A stretch of DNA of 48,339 bases from Caldilineaceae bacterium SB0661_bin_32. GTDB taxonomy: Bacteria; Chloroflexota; Anaerolineae; Caldilineales; Caldilineaceae. Below, one piece after another: positions 8,861 through 17,763 of the stretch. The translations under genes were made by a program, and so were the position numbers. The notes beneath the pieces were generated by a model. That model was not told where the DNA came from and made no database searches. It was given only the letters and a program-made list of their open reading frames with translations. The stretch spans positions 1 through 48,339 of the forward strand of contig VXMH01000006.1 of NCBI GenBank assembly GCA_009841235.1. Reading direction: 5' to 3'. Each line of letters opens with the position of its first letter. Positions within the stretch are counted from its first letter, which is position 1.

Positions 8861-9604
8861 ATGAATCGAGAGTGGCGCAAACAGATCGAGGAAACTGCGG
8901 TACTGAATCTGGGCCAGGTTTTGGAAGGTGAGGAATTGGACTACTTTCGCGGCATGTTCGACACCGATCGCTCCGACTACCGCTACTTCTGGCGCGCCTA
9001 CGGCCATCACCAGGTCGCCAACTACGACGCGCTGATCACCACCCCGCGCTTCGACGAGCTGATTCGCCATCCGCGCATCCTGCCCGTCATCGAAGAGCTG
9101 ATGGGCGGCCCTGTCTGCTTCGGCGAAATCGGCCTGCGCTATATGGGCCCCTACGACGGCCAGCTTCACCGCGGATGGCATCGCGACAAGCCGCACTGGC
9201 CCGACCACCCGCTGCGCATGGACTACATTCAGCTGATGGTCTACCTGACCGACGTAGACGAGAGCACGCACTGCATCTCCTTCTCGCCCGAGTCGGTCGA
9301 CCAGCCCGTACTCAAGGACCAGCAGGCCCAACTGGACCGCGGCGGCGTCTACGACCTCCACGGGCCGGCCGGAACCTGCGCCCTCTTCAACGTCGCTGCC
9401 CTGCACACCGCCACAACCCGCCCTACCACCTCAGAACGCAAAACGGTTCAGATCTACTACGGACACCGTGACAGAGCCCCTCTAGCCAACGACTCCGGCA
9501 TTCCCGCCACTCTGTGGCGCGATCACCCGGACGCGGAAACACGGGCCTTTTACGGAGTCCTGAACCAGCGTACCAAACTCTATATGGCCGCTTTCGGCAA
9601 CTGA
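8861..9604 (+). CDS. Phytanoyl-CoA dioxygenase (PhyH) family protein
   Basis: The true start is the ATG at 8861 after GAAGGAAGGGGCACT, giving 247 residues; an in-frame upstream extension overlaps the MaoC gene and is not needed. It is an Fe(II)/2-oxoglutarate oxygenase of the PhyH type. The iron-binding His-x-Asp is at residues 107-109 (GWHRDKPHWP), the distal His near residue 182 (ALHTATTRP) and an Arg that can bind 2-oxoglutarate follows in TTSERKTVQIYYG. Bacterial PhyH proteins hydroxylate many small molecules, so the name does not imply phytanate. It is the last gene of the rightward group and converges on a Gfo/Idh gene 11 bases away. Confidence 0.88.
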   Translation: MNREWRKQIEETAVLNLGQVLEGEELDYFRGMFDTDRSDYRYFWRAYGHHQVANYDALITTPRFDELIRHPRILPVIEELMGGPVCFGEIGLRYMGPYDGQLHRGWHRDKPHWPDHPLRMDYIQLMVYLTDVDESTHCISFSPESVDQPVLKDQQAQLDRGGVYDLHGPAGTCALFNVAALHTATTRPTTSERKTVQIYYGHRDRAPLANDSGIPATLWRDHPDAETRAFYGVLNQRTKLYMAAFGN

Positions 9605-9615
9605 TCAGCCTTGCC

Positions 9616-10716
9616 TCAGACCGGGCTGATCTCCCGGCAGCGCTCCAGAATCTCCACCTGCCGCCGCACACTGGCCGCCGATATCGCCGCCTGTTCCCCC
9701 GTGCGGACCGTCGTATAGATGTCTTCATAGAGACTAAACATGCCCGTGAAAAAGTTGAACTCGGGCGTGAAAGTCTCCTCTTTCCAGGGCAGCGTTTCGC
9801 TGTTGTAGCTGCGGTCCGGGGTCGGCTTCGTGTCCAGCACGAGCGGCGGCGCCTCTTCCGGATCGAAATACTTCCAGCTGACCGAACGCCGGTCCGCACT
9901 CACGAGCGTCCCCTGCGTTCCCATCACCAGCCACGCGTCCTGCGGATAGGCGCAGCAGTTGGTCATCTCCACGTCGATGACAGGCCCGTCGTTCGGCTTG
10001 ATGACCAGCTTGACGTGGCTCTCCGCGTCCCCGGCGAAGAGGGGCGTCGTCTCCATCTGGCAGAAGATCTCCGGGCTGGGATCGTCGAAAAAGTGAATCG
10101 CCCAGTCGATTGAGTGGGCGCCTTTGTTATTCAGGTCGCCGCCGCCGTACTTCTTGAGCGTCTGCCAGTCCCAGCGCCTGCGAAAGCCGTTGCCGGTAAT
10201 CCGCATCTGCACGATTCGCCCCAACACGCCCGACTCGACAACCTCTTTGACCTTCAGAAAGTCTGCGTGGTAGCGGTAGTTCTGATTGACTGTCAGAAGC
10301 ATCCCCGTCTCTTCTGCGACTGCGATCATCTCGTCTACCCCGGCCAGCGTAGGCGCCATCGGCTTCTCGACGATGACGTGCTTCCCGGCCCGCATCGCGG
10401 CCGAAGCGTCGCTCACGTGCAGCTGGCTGGGCGTGGCGACGACGAGCAGCTCAACTGCACTGTCAGCGATGATCTCATCGATGGTTGAGTAGGCCAGGCA
10501 GTCAAACCTTTCAATCGCCTCCTCCTGGCGCGCGGAATCCGGGTCGCATACCGCCGTGACGCTGAACTTCTCGCCGATCTGGGCCAGGACGTTGGCGTGG
10601 ATGCCCCAGCCGCTCCGACCCAATCCGCTGATTCCGATTCGCAAAGGCTCGTCAGACGTTCCGGCCTGTGCACCGTTGCTCGTCTCCGTGCCGCTCTTCG
10701 GCGTAGACTCTGCCAT
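9616..10716 (-). CDS. Gfo/Idh/MocA family oxidoreductase (second copy in window)
   Basis: The start at MAESTPKSG has an AAAGGAAG ribosome site and gives 366 residues; an upstream in-frame start would add 12. The N-terminal Rossmann fold reads IGISGLGRSGWGIHANVL, with VCDPDSAR at beta-2 and VEKPMAP carrying the catalytic Lys near residue 112. The C-terminal domain includes GGGDLNNKGAHSIDWAIHF with the conserved Asp and His. It is more like the glycosyl hydrolase-adjacent dehydrogenases with an extended C-terminus than a close copy of the 4920-5966 gene. It is convergent with the PhyH gene and has its own upstream region. Probably a sugar or cyclitol dehydrogenase. Confidence 0.9.
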   Translation of the reverse strand: MAESTPKSGTETSNGAQAGTSDEPLRIGISGLGRSGWGIHANVLAQIGEKFSVTAVCDPDSARQEEAIERFDCLAYSTIDEIIADSAVELLVVATPSQLHVSDASAAMRAGKHVIVEKPMAPTLAGVDEMIAVAEETGMLLTVNQNYRYHADFLKVKEVVESGVLGRIVQMRITGNGFRRRWDWQTLKKYGGGDLNNKGAHSIDWAIHFFDDPSPEIFCQMETTPLFAGDAESHVKLVIKPNDGPVIDVEMTNCCAYPQDAWLVMGTQGTLVSADRRSVSWKYFDPEEAPPLVLDTKPTPDRSYNSETLPWKEETFTPEFNFFTGMFSLYEDIYTTVRTGEQAAISAASVRRQVEILERCREISPV

Positions 10717-10813
10717 GCTAAGCTTCCTTTCCCGGGTAATTTGTACGACCACACAGCGCTCGAACTATCGAGCGCCGCCAAGCCAATTTGGTCCTGAAGT
10801 GGAGTGATAATCG

Positions 10814-10822
10814 TGCTATAAT
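10814..10822 (+). promoter_or_regulatory. Extended -10 promoter element (TGCTATAAT)
   Basis: A perfect TATAAT at 10817-10822 is preceded by TG one base upstream, the extended -10 form. The -35 region is weak (CTGAAG at 17-base spacing). It points towards the 14-codon ORF and the repeat tract, with no ordinary gene downstream for 700 bases. Confidence 0.5.
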
Positions 10823-10879
10823 GGTTATCTGGACATCCGCACTAGCATATCAGAAAGTTCAGCTAAGAGGTAAAAACGT

Positions 10880-10924
10880 ATGTCTTTCGTTGCCCGGCTG
10901 GCCCTCTTCAATCAGAATTCATAG
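10880..10924 (+). CDS. 14-codon ORF with ribosome site, possible decayed gene start or leader peptide
   Basis: ATG at 10880 follows AAGAGGTAAAAACGT and encodes MSFVARLALFNQNS before a TAG. It lies about 50 bases downstream of the extended -10 element, so promoter, ribosome site and start codon are all in order. The peptide resembles the first residues of some membrane transporter N-termini, which would fit a gene that lost its body when the adjoining repeat tract arose, but this is a guess. A leader peptide or chance ORF are the alternatives. Confidence 0.25.
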   Translation: MSFVARLALFNQNS

Positions 10925-10944
10925 AGTTCCAGATTTCCCTTTAT

Positions 10945-11216
10945 CTCGTGCAACGGTCGTAAACGGTAACAGACTCTCATGGACACTCGTGCGAAATTTT
11001 CAGTACCCTGGTGCAATGCTCGTAAACGCATGTAACCGCTCAAGAACTCTCAAGGACTCTCGTGCGACACTCTTCGAACCTGGTGCAACGTTCGCAGACG
11101 CTCGCAACGTCCGCAGAGGCTCGTAGACTCCTGCAGACTTCCGTGCGGTGCCTATAGTACCCGGGGAAACGCTTGCAGACTCTTGCAATCTCTTGCACTC
11201 TCTTGTGATCTGTCGC
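10945..11216. repeat. Degenerate tandem repeat, unit about 72-75 bases, roughly 3.5 copies
   Basis: The unit is seen best by pairing 10981-11052 with 11054-11127: both open with GGAC(A/T)CTCGTGCGA, continue to ACCCTGGTGCAA or AACCTGGTGCAA, and then run through CTCGTAA/TTCGCAG-type heptamers. A third, more diverged copy extends to about 11216 (CCGGGGAAACGCTTGCAGACTC), and a partial one precedes at 10945. Read on the minus strand, one frame repeats a 24-26 residue pattern around APG, but it contains stops and no credible start. The repeat fills most of the gap between the Gfo/Idh and radical SAM genes. It is not a CRISPR: units are contiguous and divergent. Confidence 0.6.
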
Positions 11217-11300
11217 AAAGCGCCATTGACAACAAAGGAGAATCGTCAGCCAGGGCAATTGCATCAAATGGCGTAAATCTCCTGGGAGGCTGCCCGAAAT

Positions 11301-11328
11301 GTAGGGGCAGGCCTTGTGCCTGCCCTCG
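11301..11328. repeat. REP-like palindromic element, copy A
   Basis: Twenty-eight bases starting GTAGGGGCAGGC, with arms GGGCAGGC and GCCTGCCC around a CTTGT-like centre. An identical 28-base copy lies at 45936-45963. Such short GC-rich palindromes are dispersed in intergenic DNA of many Chloroflexota and can form a stable hairpin. There is no T-run, so it is not a canonical terminator. Confidence 0.75.
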
Positions 11329-11432
11329 CTCGCCGATGAGCCCTTCCCTCACCTTGTTCTGAACTCTCCGCTCACGCCCAACGTAGGCGCGCCTGCCAGG
11401 ACAAAAGCCGCTGCGGAGAAACAGGTGAGTTG

Positions 11433-11441
11433 GTATATAAT
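11433..11441 (+). promoter_or_regulatory. Promoter -10 element upstream of the radical SAM gene
   Basis: TATAAT at 11436-11441 lies within GGTATATAATCC, about 80 bases before the radical SAM start. A convincing -35 is missing (GCGGAG at 17-base spacing), as with the other TATAAT sites in this window. It is the only good candidate driving the radical SAM/pncB genes. Confidence 0.45.
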
Positions 11442-11522
11442 CCAGGCGGGTACGACCTGCATGGCATTCCTGTAAACTTGGCGCGGACCGCAGACTAGGC
11501 GGCTGGACCCGAGACGGTGCCA

Positions 11523-13070
11523 ATGAACTTCTCAATTCTGCTGCTCTCCTGCTACGAACTCGGTCATCAGCCTCTCAGCCTGGCTTGGCCGCTGGCCGCC
11601 CTCCGGGAAGCCTCCCTGGACGCCGCCGCTACCGACCTGGCCGTCGAGGACTTCCCAGCCGGCAGAGCGGCCGGCGCCGACCTGATTGCCATTTCTGTTC
11701 CCATGCACACCGCACTGCGCATCGGCGTCGACGCGGCCCGGAAAGCCCGCGCCCTGAACCCCGACGCCCATCTCTGCTTCTTTGGGCTGTACGCCTGGCT
11801 CAACCGCCATTATCTGCTGCAGACCGGTGACGGCCGCCGGCAAGCAGTTGCCGATTCGGTTGTTGGCGGCGAAGTGGAGTCTGTGCTGGTCGCGCTGGCA
11901 CAGGCCCTCCACGCAGGGCGGACGCCGGCAGATCTGCCGGGTCTTACCACCCTGCACCAGGAAGCACTGCCCCACCTGGGGCGGCACCCGCTGCCGCTTC
12001 CGGATCGAACGAAGCTACCTTCTTTGGACAAATACGCACACTACGTCCCCGGGTCCACATCCTATCCGGGCAGGCCGGCGAATGGCAGTGGAGCGGTGTC
12101 GGAAGATCCGGTCGCCTATCCCGCCGGCTATACCGAAGCCAGCCGCGGCTGTTTACACACCTGCCGCCACTGTCCGGTCGTGCCCGTATACAATGGCCGT
12201 TTCTTCGTCGTGCCGGTCGAAACGGTTCTCGCCGACGTCGCCCAGCAGGTTCAGAACGGCGCCCGGCATATCACCTTCGGCGACCCCGATTTCCTCAACG
12301 GCCCCGGCCACGCCCGCAAAGTAGCCGCGGCCCTGCATGGCGCCTTCCCCCGCGTGAGTTTCGATTTCACGGCAAAGGTGGAACACCTGCTCAAACATCG
12401 CCGCCTCCTGCCGGAGCTGGTTGAGCACGGCGCATCATTCGTCGTCTCCGCCTTCGAGTCCACCAGCGAACGCGTACTCGCCCGTCTGCAAAAGGGCCAC
12501 ACACGCCGACACATGGAAGAGGCCCTGGCCGTCGCGGACAAAGCTGGACTCTCGATCCAGCCTACCTGGATGCCCTTTACGCCCTGGACCAGCCTCGACG
12601 ACTATCTCTTCATGCTGCAATGGATCCGGGAACAGGGCCTGATACCGCACGTGCCCGCGGTGCAGCTCTCGATTCGGATGCTCGTACCCCCTGGAAGCGC
12701 CCTTCTCAGCGGCGAAGACGCTAACGAATGGCAAGGTGCTCTCGACGCCGCCAGCTTCACTTTCCGCTGGCAGCACCCGGATCCTCGCATGGACGCGCTC
12801 CAGCAGCAGGTTGCCCGTATCGCCGAAATGGCGGGCCAGTATGAGGCCGAAGGTTCGTCCGGCGCCGGTGGAGGAAACCTGCCGGATCCGGTCGCAGACG
12901 CGGCCAGTCCCTACGCCGTTTTCCACCGCATCGAATGCGCCGCTCACGATGCCGCCGGTCGCCCGCTCCCCGCTCTTCCGCCGCTCTCCACATACATCCC
13001 CCGGCCGCCGCGCCTTACCGAGCACTGGTTCTGCTGAGCGGAGCCCACTGCCGACCAGTTGGCCGGCTGA
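11523..13070 (+). CDS. CUAEP-tail radical SAM selenoprotein (UGA at 13035 read as selenocysteine)
   Basis: The N-terminal half is a B12-binding-like domain (ILLLSCYELGHQPLSLAWP). The radical SAM motif CLHTCRHC (CX3CX2C; Cys 210, 214, 217 from the ATG) begins the AdoMet barrel, with the beta-2 region ITFGDPDFLNG and a SAFESTSERVLARL segment following. The frame appears to stop at TGA 13035-13037 right after Cys. Reading that UGA as Sec gives the tail C-U-A-E-P and ten further residues to a TGA at 13068-13070, for 515 residues. CUAEP/CCAEP is the known C-terminal signature of a radical SAM family that uses Sec or Cys at this position, so the agreement is hard to dismiss. GTG at 11517 is an alternative start. 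The reaction catalysed is unknown. It is followed 9 bases later by pncB. Confidence 0.85.
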
Positions 13071-13074
13071 ACTG
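13035..13074 (+). promoter_or_regulatory. In-frame UGA with putative bacterial SECIS hairpin
   Basis: Downstream of the UGA, GCCGACC at 13050-13056 can pair with GGCCGGC at 13061-13067 (six G-C pairs, one A-C mismatch) around the tetraloop AGUU, with 19 bases between UGA and loop. An alternative is CAGUU at 13056-13060 with AACUG at 13070-13074 around a loop starting GG, 23 bases from the UGA. Both fit the loose bSECIS consensus of a short stem, a G in the first two loop positions and a 16-37 base spacing. The element lies in the last codons of the gene and the short gap to pncB. Confidence 0.6.
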
Positions 13075-13079
13075 AGCGC

Positions 13080-14687
13080 ATGAACGACCGTTCCACAGCT
13101 GAAGGCATCCTGTTCACCGATCAGTATCACCTGACGATGGCGCAGTTGTACTTTCGCCTCGGGATGCACGAGCGGCAGGCCCAATTCGACCACTTCTTTC
13201 GAAACTACCCGGACTACGGCGAGCACAGGGCCGGCTTCTGCGTAAATGCCGGGCTGGAGTGGCTGCTCGACTGGATGGAGGGAGCCCGTTTCGGCGAACA
13301 GGAAATCTCGCTGTTGCGGGGCATGACCTCCCGTACCGGACGCCGGCTCTTTGACGAAGACTTCCTCTCCTGGCTGGGCGAAAACGGAGACTTCGGCGGC
13401 ATCTCGATTCAGGCAGTTCCCGAAGGGCGGGTCGTCCATGCCCACGTGCCTCTGACCGTGGTGAACGGCCCTCTTGCCCTTGCCCAGATTCTGGAAACAC
13501 CCCTGCTGAACATTCTCAACTACCAGACGCTCATCGCCACCAAGGCGGCCCGCGTTCGTGAGAGCGCCGGAGACGCGCTGGTTCTGGAGTTCGGAGTGCG
13601 CCGCGCCCATGACCGGGGCGGAAACGCCGGAACGCGCGCGGCACTGATCGGCGGCGCCGACTTCTCCTCCAACGCCGGCATCTCGCACGCGCTGGGCTAT
13701 CCCCCCAAAGGCACGCATGCCCATTCACTTGTACAGGCCTTCCTGGCCCAGGGCATGACCGAGCTCGACGCGTTTCAGGCCTACGCCGATATCTATCCCG
13801 ACGAGTGCCTGCTCCTCGTGGATACGATCGACACGCTGGAGAGCGGTGTGCCCAATGCGATTCGCGTTTTCGAACGGCTGAGGCAGAAAGGGTACGTGCC
13901 CGTGGGCGTGCGCCTCGACTCAGGCGATCTCGCTCATCTGAGTACGCGTGTTGCCCAAATGCTGGATGATGCCGGCTTCCCCGACGCGTCGATAGTGCTC
14001 TCCAATGAACTGGATGAGCTGAGGATTCGAGACATCAAGCGACAGATCGTTCGTGAAGCGGCAGAAGGCGGGCAGGACGCCGACGGTATTATCAACCGCC
14101 TTGTTTACGGTGTAGGGACCCGCCTGATCACTTCGGCGGGAGACAGTTCACTGGGCGGCGTCTACAAGCTGGTCGGCCTGAAAGGGAATAAGAGCTGGCA
14201 ACCGGCGATCAAGGTCTCGGAGGATCCTGCCAAGACTGCGATTCCCGGCAACAAGCGGGTATGGCGCATCGTCAACGCGCGCGGCCTGGCGACCGCCGAT
14301 CTCTTGACTCTCAAAGAGGAGGACCCGGCCAGCGAGTGGCAGAACGACCGCAGCCGGAACAGCCCTGCGGATCGGCTGTACGGCTTCAACCTCCAGCTGC
14401 TCCATCCAAGCAGTTCGTCCAAATGTAGGCGTCTGCCCTTCGCGAGCATCTCCCGGATCGAACCGCTGCTGACCGACGTGCTGACCCAAGGGCAGTTAGT
14501 ATACGAAAGGCCTTCGCTGGAGGAGATCCGGGCCTCGCGCCGGGCAGACGTGGCCGAACTTGATGAGGAAGTACGCGGGCTGACCGATCCGAAGCCGTAC
14601 GACGTCGCCGTCAGCGAGAGTCTGTGGGCGCTGCAGGAAAAGCTTCTGCGCACGCTATCGACCGGAAGGGCTGGACCGAATTCTTGA
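13080..14687 (+). CDS. pncB: Nicotinate phosphoribosyltransferase
   Basis: The 535-residue protein opens with [14 protein letters not shown], the standard NAPRTase N-terminus. It continues with [13 protein letters not shown], a [18 protein letters not shown] loop, the catalytic-His segment KGTHAHS near residue 212, [25 protein letters not shown] and LSNELDE, all lining the nicotinate/PRPP site. It converts nicotinate and PRPP to nicotinate mononucleotide with ATP hydrolysis, the salvage entry to NAD. It is at the longer end for the family, with an additional C-terminal segment rich in Arg and Glu. It starts 9 bases after the recoded end of the radical SAM gene with no strong ribosome site of its own, so translational coupling is plausible. 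Confidence 0.95.
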   Translation: MNDRSTAEGILFTDQYHLTMAQLYFRLGMHERQAQFDHFFRNYPDYGEHRAGFCVNAGLEWLLDWMEGARFGEQEISLLRGMTSRTGRRLFDEDFLSWLGENGDFGGISIQAVPEGRVVHAHVPLTVVNGPLALAQILETPLLNILNYQTLIATKAARVRESAGDALVLEFGVRRAHDRGGNAGTRAALIGGADFSSNAGISHALGYPPKGTHAHSLVQAFLAQGMTELDAFQAYADIYPDECLLLVDTIDTLESGVPNAIRVFERLRQKGYVPVGVRLDSGDLAHLSTRVAQMLDDAGFPDASIVLSNELDELRIRDIKRQIVREAAEGGQDADGIINRLVYGVGTRLITSAGDSSLGGVYKLVGLKGNKSWQPAIKVSEDPAKTAIPGNKRVWRIVNARGLATADLLTLKEEDPASEWQNDRSRNSPADRLYGFNLQLLHPSSSSKCRRLPFASISRIEPLLTDVLTQGQLVYERPSLEEIRASRRADVAELDEEVRGLTDPKPYDVAVSESLWALQEKLLRTLSTGRAGPNS

Positions 14688-14808
14688 CCAGGCGCCCTCA
14701 CATCGATAGAATACATCCTGCACAAGGAGCGCGCTGCGCCGCGACAGTTCCGCTGTACGGCGGTTTGCCGGGGATCAAGAGGCCGCGCCGCCTGCTGAAG
14801 AGGAGAAA

Positions 14809-16374
14809 ATGTCCAAGCGCAATCCCGATCCGAATCCCGAGATAGTCGAACTCTCGACTTCTCTCAGGCCGGACACTCTTCCGGATACATTCGTCCTGAA
14901 CCAGGCGCCGCTTCCCGCGTTCCATGCCCCGAAGGCTTCCATGCCGGCAATGGGGAGCAGAGGCGCATACCACATCTGGACCATCGGCTGCCAGATGAAT
15001 GTCGCCGACTCGAATCAAGTTGCCGCGGAGCTGGAGAGGATAGGCTTTCGTCCCACCGATGCCATAGACGAAGCCGACGTCGTTGTACTTAACACGTGCG
15101 TAGTGCGGCAGAGCGCGGAAGATAAGGGCACCGGCAAAGCCAGCAATCTCAAACCCTGGAAGCAGGCCCGTTCCAACCGAACCCTTGCCCTGATGGGTTG
15201 CATGGTCGGCGTCAAACCCAGCCCCCAACTGCGGGACCGTTTTCCGCACGTAGACGTCTTCATGCCTCCCAGCGAGCCTGCCCCGCTGATCACCTTCCTG
15301 CAGAAAGACGAGATCGCAAACGAGTCTACGCGCATCGAACGGGAACAGCTGGCTTTCCGCCACGCCTTGCAGGACGATGGGCCGCAGCCCGTCTCCGGGC
15401 AGTCCATCCGGCGCCTGAGAATGAATGGAGAGGCTGCAATTACCGCCCACGTACCGGTCGTCTACGGCTGTAGCCACGCCTGTACATTCTGCATAATTCC
15501 CTTCCGCCGCGGCATTGAGCGCAGTCGCCCGGTGGACGAAATCGTAAGCGAAGTGAGAGGCCTCGTCGCCCAGGGCGTTCGCGAGGTAACGCTTCTCGGT
15601 CAGATTGTTGACCGCTATGGACATGACTGGCGCAACGGCGCCGGCGAAGAGGATTCGGCCTCAGGCAAGCCGGATCTGGCCGACCTGCTGCACGCTGTTC
15701 ACGAGATTGAGGGACTCTGGCGCATCCGTTTTCTGACAAGTCACCCCAACTACATGTCAGACAGGATTCTTGAAGCGGTACGCGACCTGCCCAAAGTTTG
15801 TGAACACATCGAAGTTCCGATCCAGGCCGGAAACGACCAGGTACTGGCGCGCATGAAACGGGGTTACACGCAGGCCCAGTATCGCGGTCTCATCGAGCAC
15901 ATTCGGGCAACCGTTCCAAAGGCGGGAATCAATACAGACATAATTGTCGGCTTTTGCGGCGAAGAAGCGTCGCAGTTCGACGAAACCTACCAGCTGCTTG
16001 CCGACCTGAAGCTGGACAAGGCCCACCTTGCCCGCTACAGTCCTCGCCCGGGAACGGTAAGCGAGCGCCGCATGGCCGATGACGTGCCTGAAGACGAAAA
16101 GGTCCGCCGTCACAAAGCGCTTGAGCAACTCCAGGAGCAGGTCTGCGGTGAGATCAATGCCCGGCTGCTGGGCGAGACGGTCGAGCTTCTCATCGAAGGA
16201 GAGCACAAAGGCAAGTGGCGCGGCCGCACGCGCCAAAACAAGCTGGTATTCGTCAATGTAGACGACCGCTCAGGGGATCTTCGCGGGCGCCTCATCGAAG
16301 CCCAGATTACATGGACGGGCCCGTGGAGCATGCAGGGCCGCTTCGCCCGGGACGTGTCACCGGCCGAAGCCTGA
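14809..16374 (+). CDS. miaB: tRNA-2-methylthio-N6-dimethylallyladenosine synthase (MiaB)
   Basis: The 521-residue protein has the three-domain methylthiotransferase plan. An N-terminal UPF0004 domain carries the auxiliary-cluster cysteines in TIGCQMN, LNTCVVRQSAEDK and LMGCMVG. A radical SAM domain has YGCSHACTFCIIP (CX3CX2C) and EVPIQAGNDQVLARMKRGYT, and a C-terminal TRAM domain runs from about residue 440 (VELLIEGEHKGKWRGRTRQNK). It methylthiolates A37 in tRNAs reading UNN codons. The N-terminus before the UPF0004 domain is about 50 residues longer than usual and Pro-rich; the ATG with a GAAGAGGAG site supports it, but a later start at MPAMGSRG is possible. Between the UPF0004 and SAM parts there is also a longer linker than in E. 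coli MiaB. Confidence 0.95.
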   Translation: MSKRNPDPNPEIVELSTSLRPDTLPDTFVLNQAPLPAFHAPKASMPAMGSRGAYHIWTIGCQMNVADSNQVAAELERIGFRPTDAIDEADVVVLNTCVVRQSAEDKGTGKASNLKPWKQARSNRTLALMGCMVGVKPSPQLRDRFPHVDVFMPPSEPAPLITFLQKDEIANESTRIEREQLAFRHALQDDGPQPVSGQSIRRLRMNGEAAITAHVPVVYGCSHACTFCIIPFRRGIERSRPVDEIVSEVRGLVAQGVREVTLLGQIVDRYGHDWRNGAGEEDSASGKPDLADLLHAVHEIEGLWRIRFLTSHPNYMSDRILEAVRDLPKVCEHIEVPIQAGNDQVLARMKRGYTQAQYRGLIEHIRATVPKAGINTDIIVGFCGEEASQFDETYQLLADLKLDKAHLARYSPRPGTVSERRMADDVPEDEKVRRHKALEQLQEQVCGEINARLLGETVELLIEGEHKGKWRGRTRQNKLVFVNVDDRSGDLRGRLIEAQITWTGPWSMQGRFARDVSPAEA

Positions 16375-16455
16375 TCGCATGCCGGCGCGTGCGCTGTCTG
16401 TGTGCGCCGGGACGAAACCAACTAGCGGGCCGCGGCCTGGTCGATTGCTTCCCAT

Positions 16456-17589
16456 ATGAATTCACTCGTTTTCAATATCCTGATCTTTCTTGTCGGCTTC
16501 GCGCTCCTCACCGGCGGAGCCGATTTTCTTGTACGCGGGGCGAGTCGCCTGGCGGTTCGTCTCAATGTGCCGCTGGTTGTTATCGGCCTGACCGTTGTGG
16601 CGTTCGGCACGAGCTTGCCGGAGTTGGTCGTCAGCCTGATAGCGAATCTTCAGGGGGGAACCAAAGCCAACCTGGCCATTGGCAATGTCGTCGGCAGCAA
16701 CATTGCCAACCTCGCCCTGATCCTCGGTGTAGTCGCCGTGCTGCGGCCGCTCCCTGTTGACCGCCAGCTGATTCAGCGCGAATACCCCCTGATGATCGGC
16801 GTTTCCTTGCTGTTCACTTTGATGGCGTGGGACGGACAGATCGTTCGCTGGGAGGGGGTCCTTCTCTTCCTCGGGCTTCTCGGATTCATCTACTGGAGCT
16901 ACGTAGGCAGCCGCTCGCTTGCCGAGGAAAAAGAGAGCGAAGCGCTCGAATACATTGGTGGGGAGGCAGAGGGCAGTCCCTCATCGGGGGATCCCACGGA
17001 CGCCGCCAGCGGCGAAGCGGAAGGCACGGAAGCCGATCTCACTCAGTCACAGGAGAGAATTGCCCGCGCGGCCAGGAACCCGTTGCTGCCCGCCGCCATC
17101 TCCGGGCTTTTTCGCTCCCTGCTGCTGCGAGACGTCGGCATGGTCGTGATCGGCATCTCAATTCTTGTCTTTGGAGCCGACCTGCTCGTCGACTCGGCTA
17201 CATTCATCGCCCGGTACTTTGGCGTCAGTGAGCTTGTGATCGGGCTGAGCCTGGTGGCCCTGGGGACGAGCCTGCCTGAGCTTGCAGCCTCGGTCGTGGC
17301 CATTTTGTACAAGAGAGGCGACATCGCTCTGGGCAATCTCGTCGGCAGTAATCTGTTCAATATGCTGGCAATCGTGGGCATAACGGCTGGCGTCCGGGCC
17401 TTGCCTGCCCCCTTAACCATGCGTTGTGTCGATTTCCCCGCCATGCTCGTGGTAGCAGTTCTACCACTCCTTCTGGTGCTGCGCGCTCCCCACCTGGTAA
17501 GTCGCTGGAAAGGGGCGGTCATGCTGACCCTCTACTTGGCCTACACGATCGGGATCTTTGTCATTGAACAGGGAAACGGCGTCTGCTAA
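16456..17589 (+). CDS. Calcium/sodium antiporter (K+-dependent Na+/Ca2+ exchanger-like)
   Basis: The 377-residue inner-membrane protein contains two inverted homologous halves. Each holds an alpha-repeat with the ion-binding GTSLPEL motif: GTSLPELVVSLIANLQGG with NVVGSNIANL in the first half, and GTSLPELAASVVAIL with NLVGSNLFNML in the second. The acidic loop between halves (about residues 155-195, rich in Glu, Ser and Gly) is longer than in E. coli YrbG. About ten hydrophobic helices are visible. The family exchanges cytoplasmic Ca2+ for Na+. It follows MiaB by 81 bases with no clear terminator between and is convergent with the VWA operon. With the Mrp system elsewhere in the window it would draw on the sodium gradient. 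Confidence 0.93.
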   Translation: MNSLVFNILIFLVGFALLTGGADFLVRGASRLAVRLNVPLVVIGLTVVAFGTSLPELVVSLIANLQGGTKANLAIGNVVGSNIANLALILGVVAVLRPLPVDRQLIQREYPLMIGVSLLFTLMAWDGQIVRWEGVLLFLGLLGFIYWSYVGSRSLAEEKESEALEYIGGEAEGSPSSGDPTDAASGEAEGTEADLTQSQERIARAARNPLLPAAISGLFRSLLLRDVGMVVIGISILVFGADLLVDSATFIARYFGVSELVIGLSLVALGTSLPELAASVVAILYKRGDIALGNLVGSNLFNMLAIVGITAGVRALPAPLTMRCVDFPAMLVVAVLPLLLVLRAPHLVSRWKGAVMLTLYLAYTIGIFVIEQGNGVC

Positions 17590-17763
17590 AGAAGCGACGT
17601 ACGTCCTGGTCAAGCGGGACCCTTCACTCAAAGAGATCCTTATGCTTTCGTCCAGCTGGAACGACGCTGCAATTTCCGGCCCCCAATCTTGCACAAGAAC
17701 GGAAGCCACAGTCGATTTCACTGAACTGAAGGAATGACCACAGGTTGGAGGGAAAGCTGCCTG

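Noticed and set aside
10945..11216. CRISPR array
   Set aside because: Units are contiguous, diverged and lack constant repeats separated by unique spacers; no cas gene is present.
12435..13724. A 429-residue open frame on the minus strand
   Set aside because: It is antisense to the radical SAM and pncB genes, both of which carry clear motifs on the plus strand, and it has no ribosome site or domain.
17590..17763. Terminator between the convergent antiporter and VWA genes
   Set aside because: Only a GACGTACGTC palindrome is present, without a T-run on either strand.
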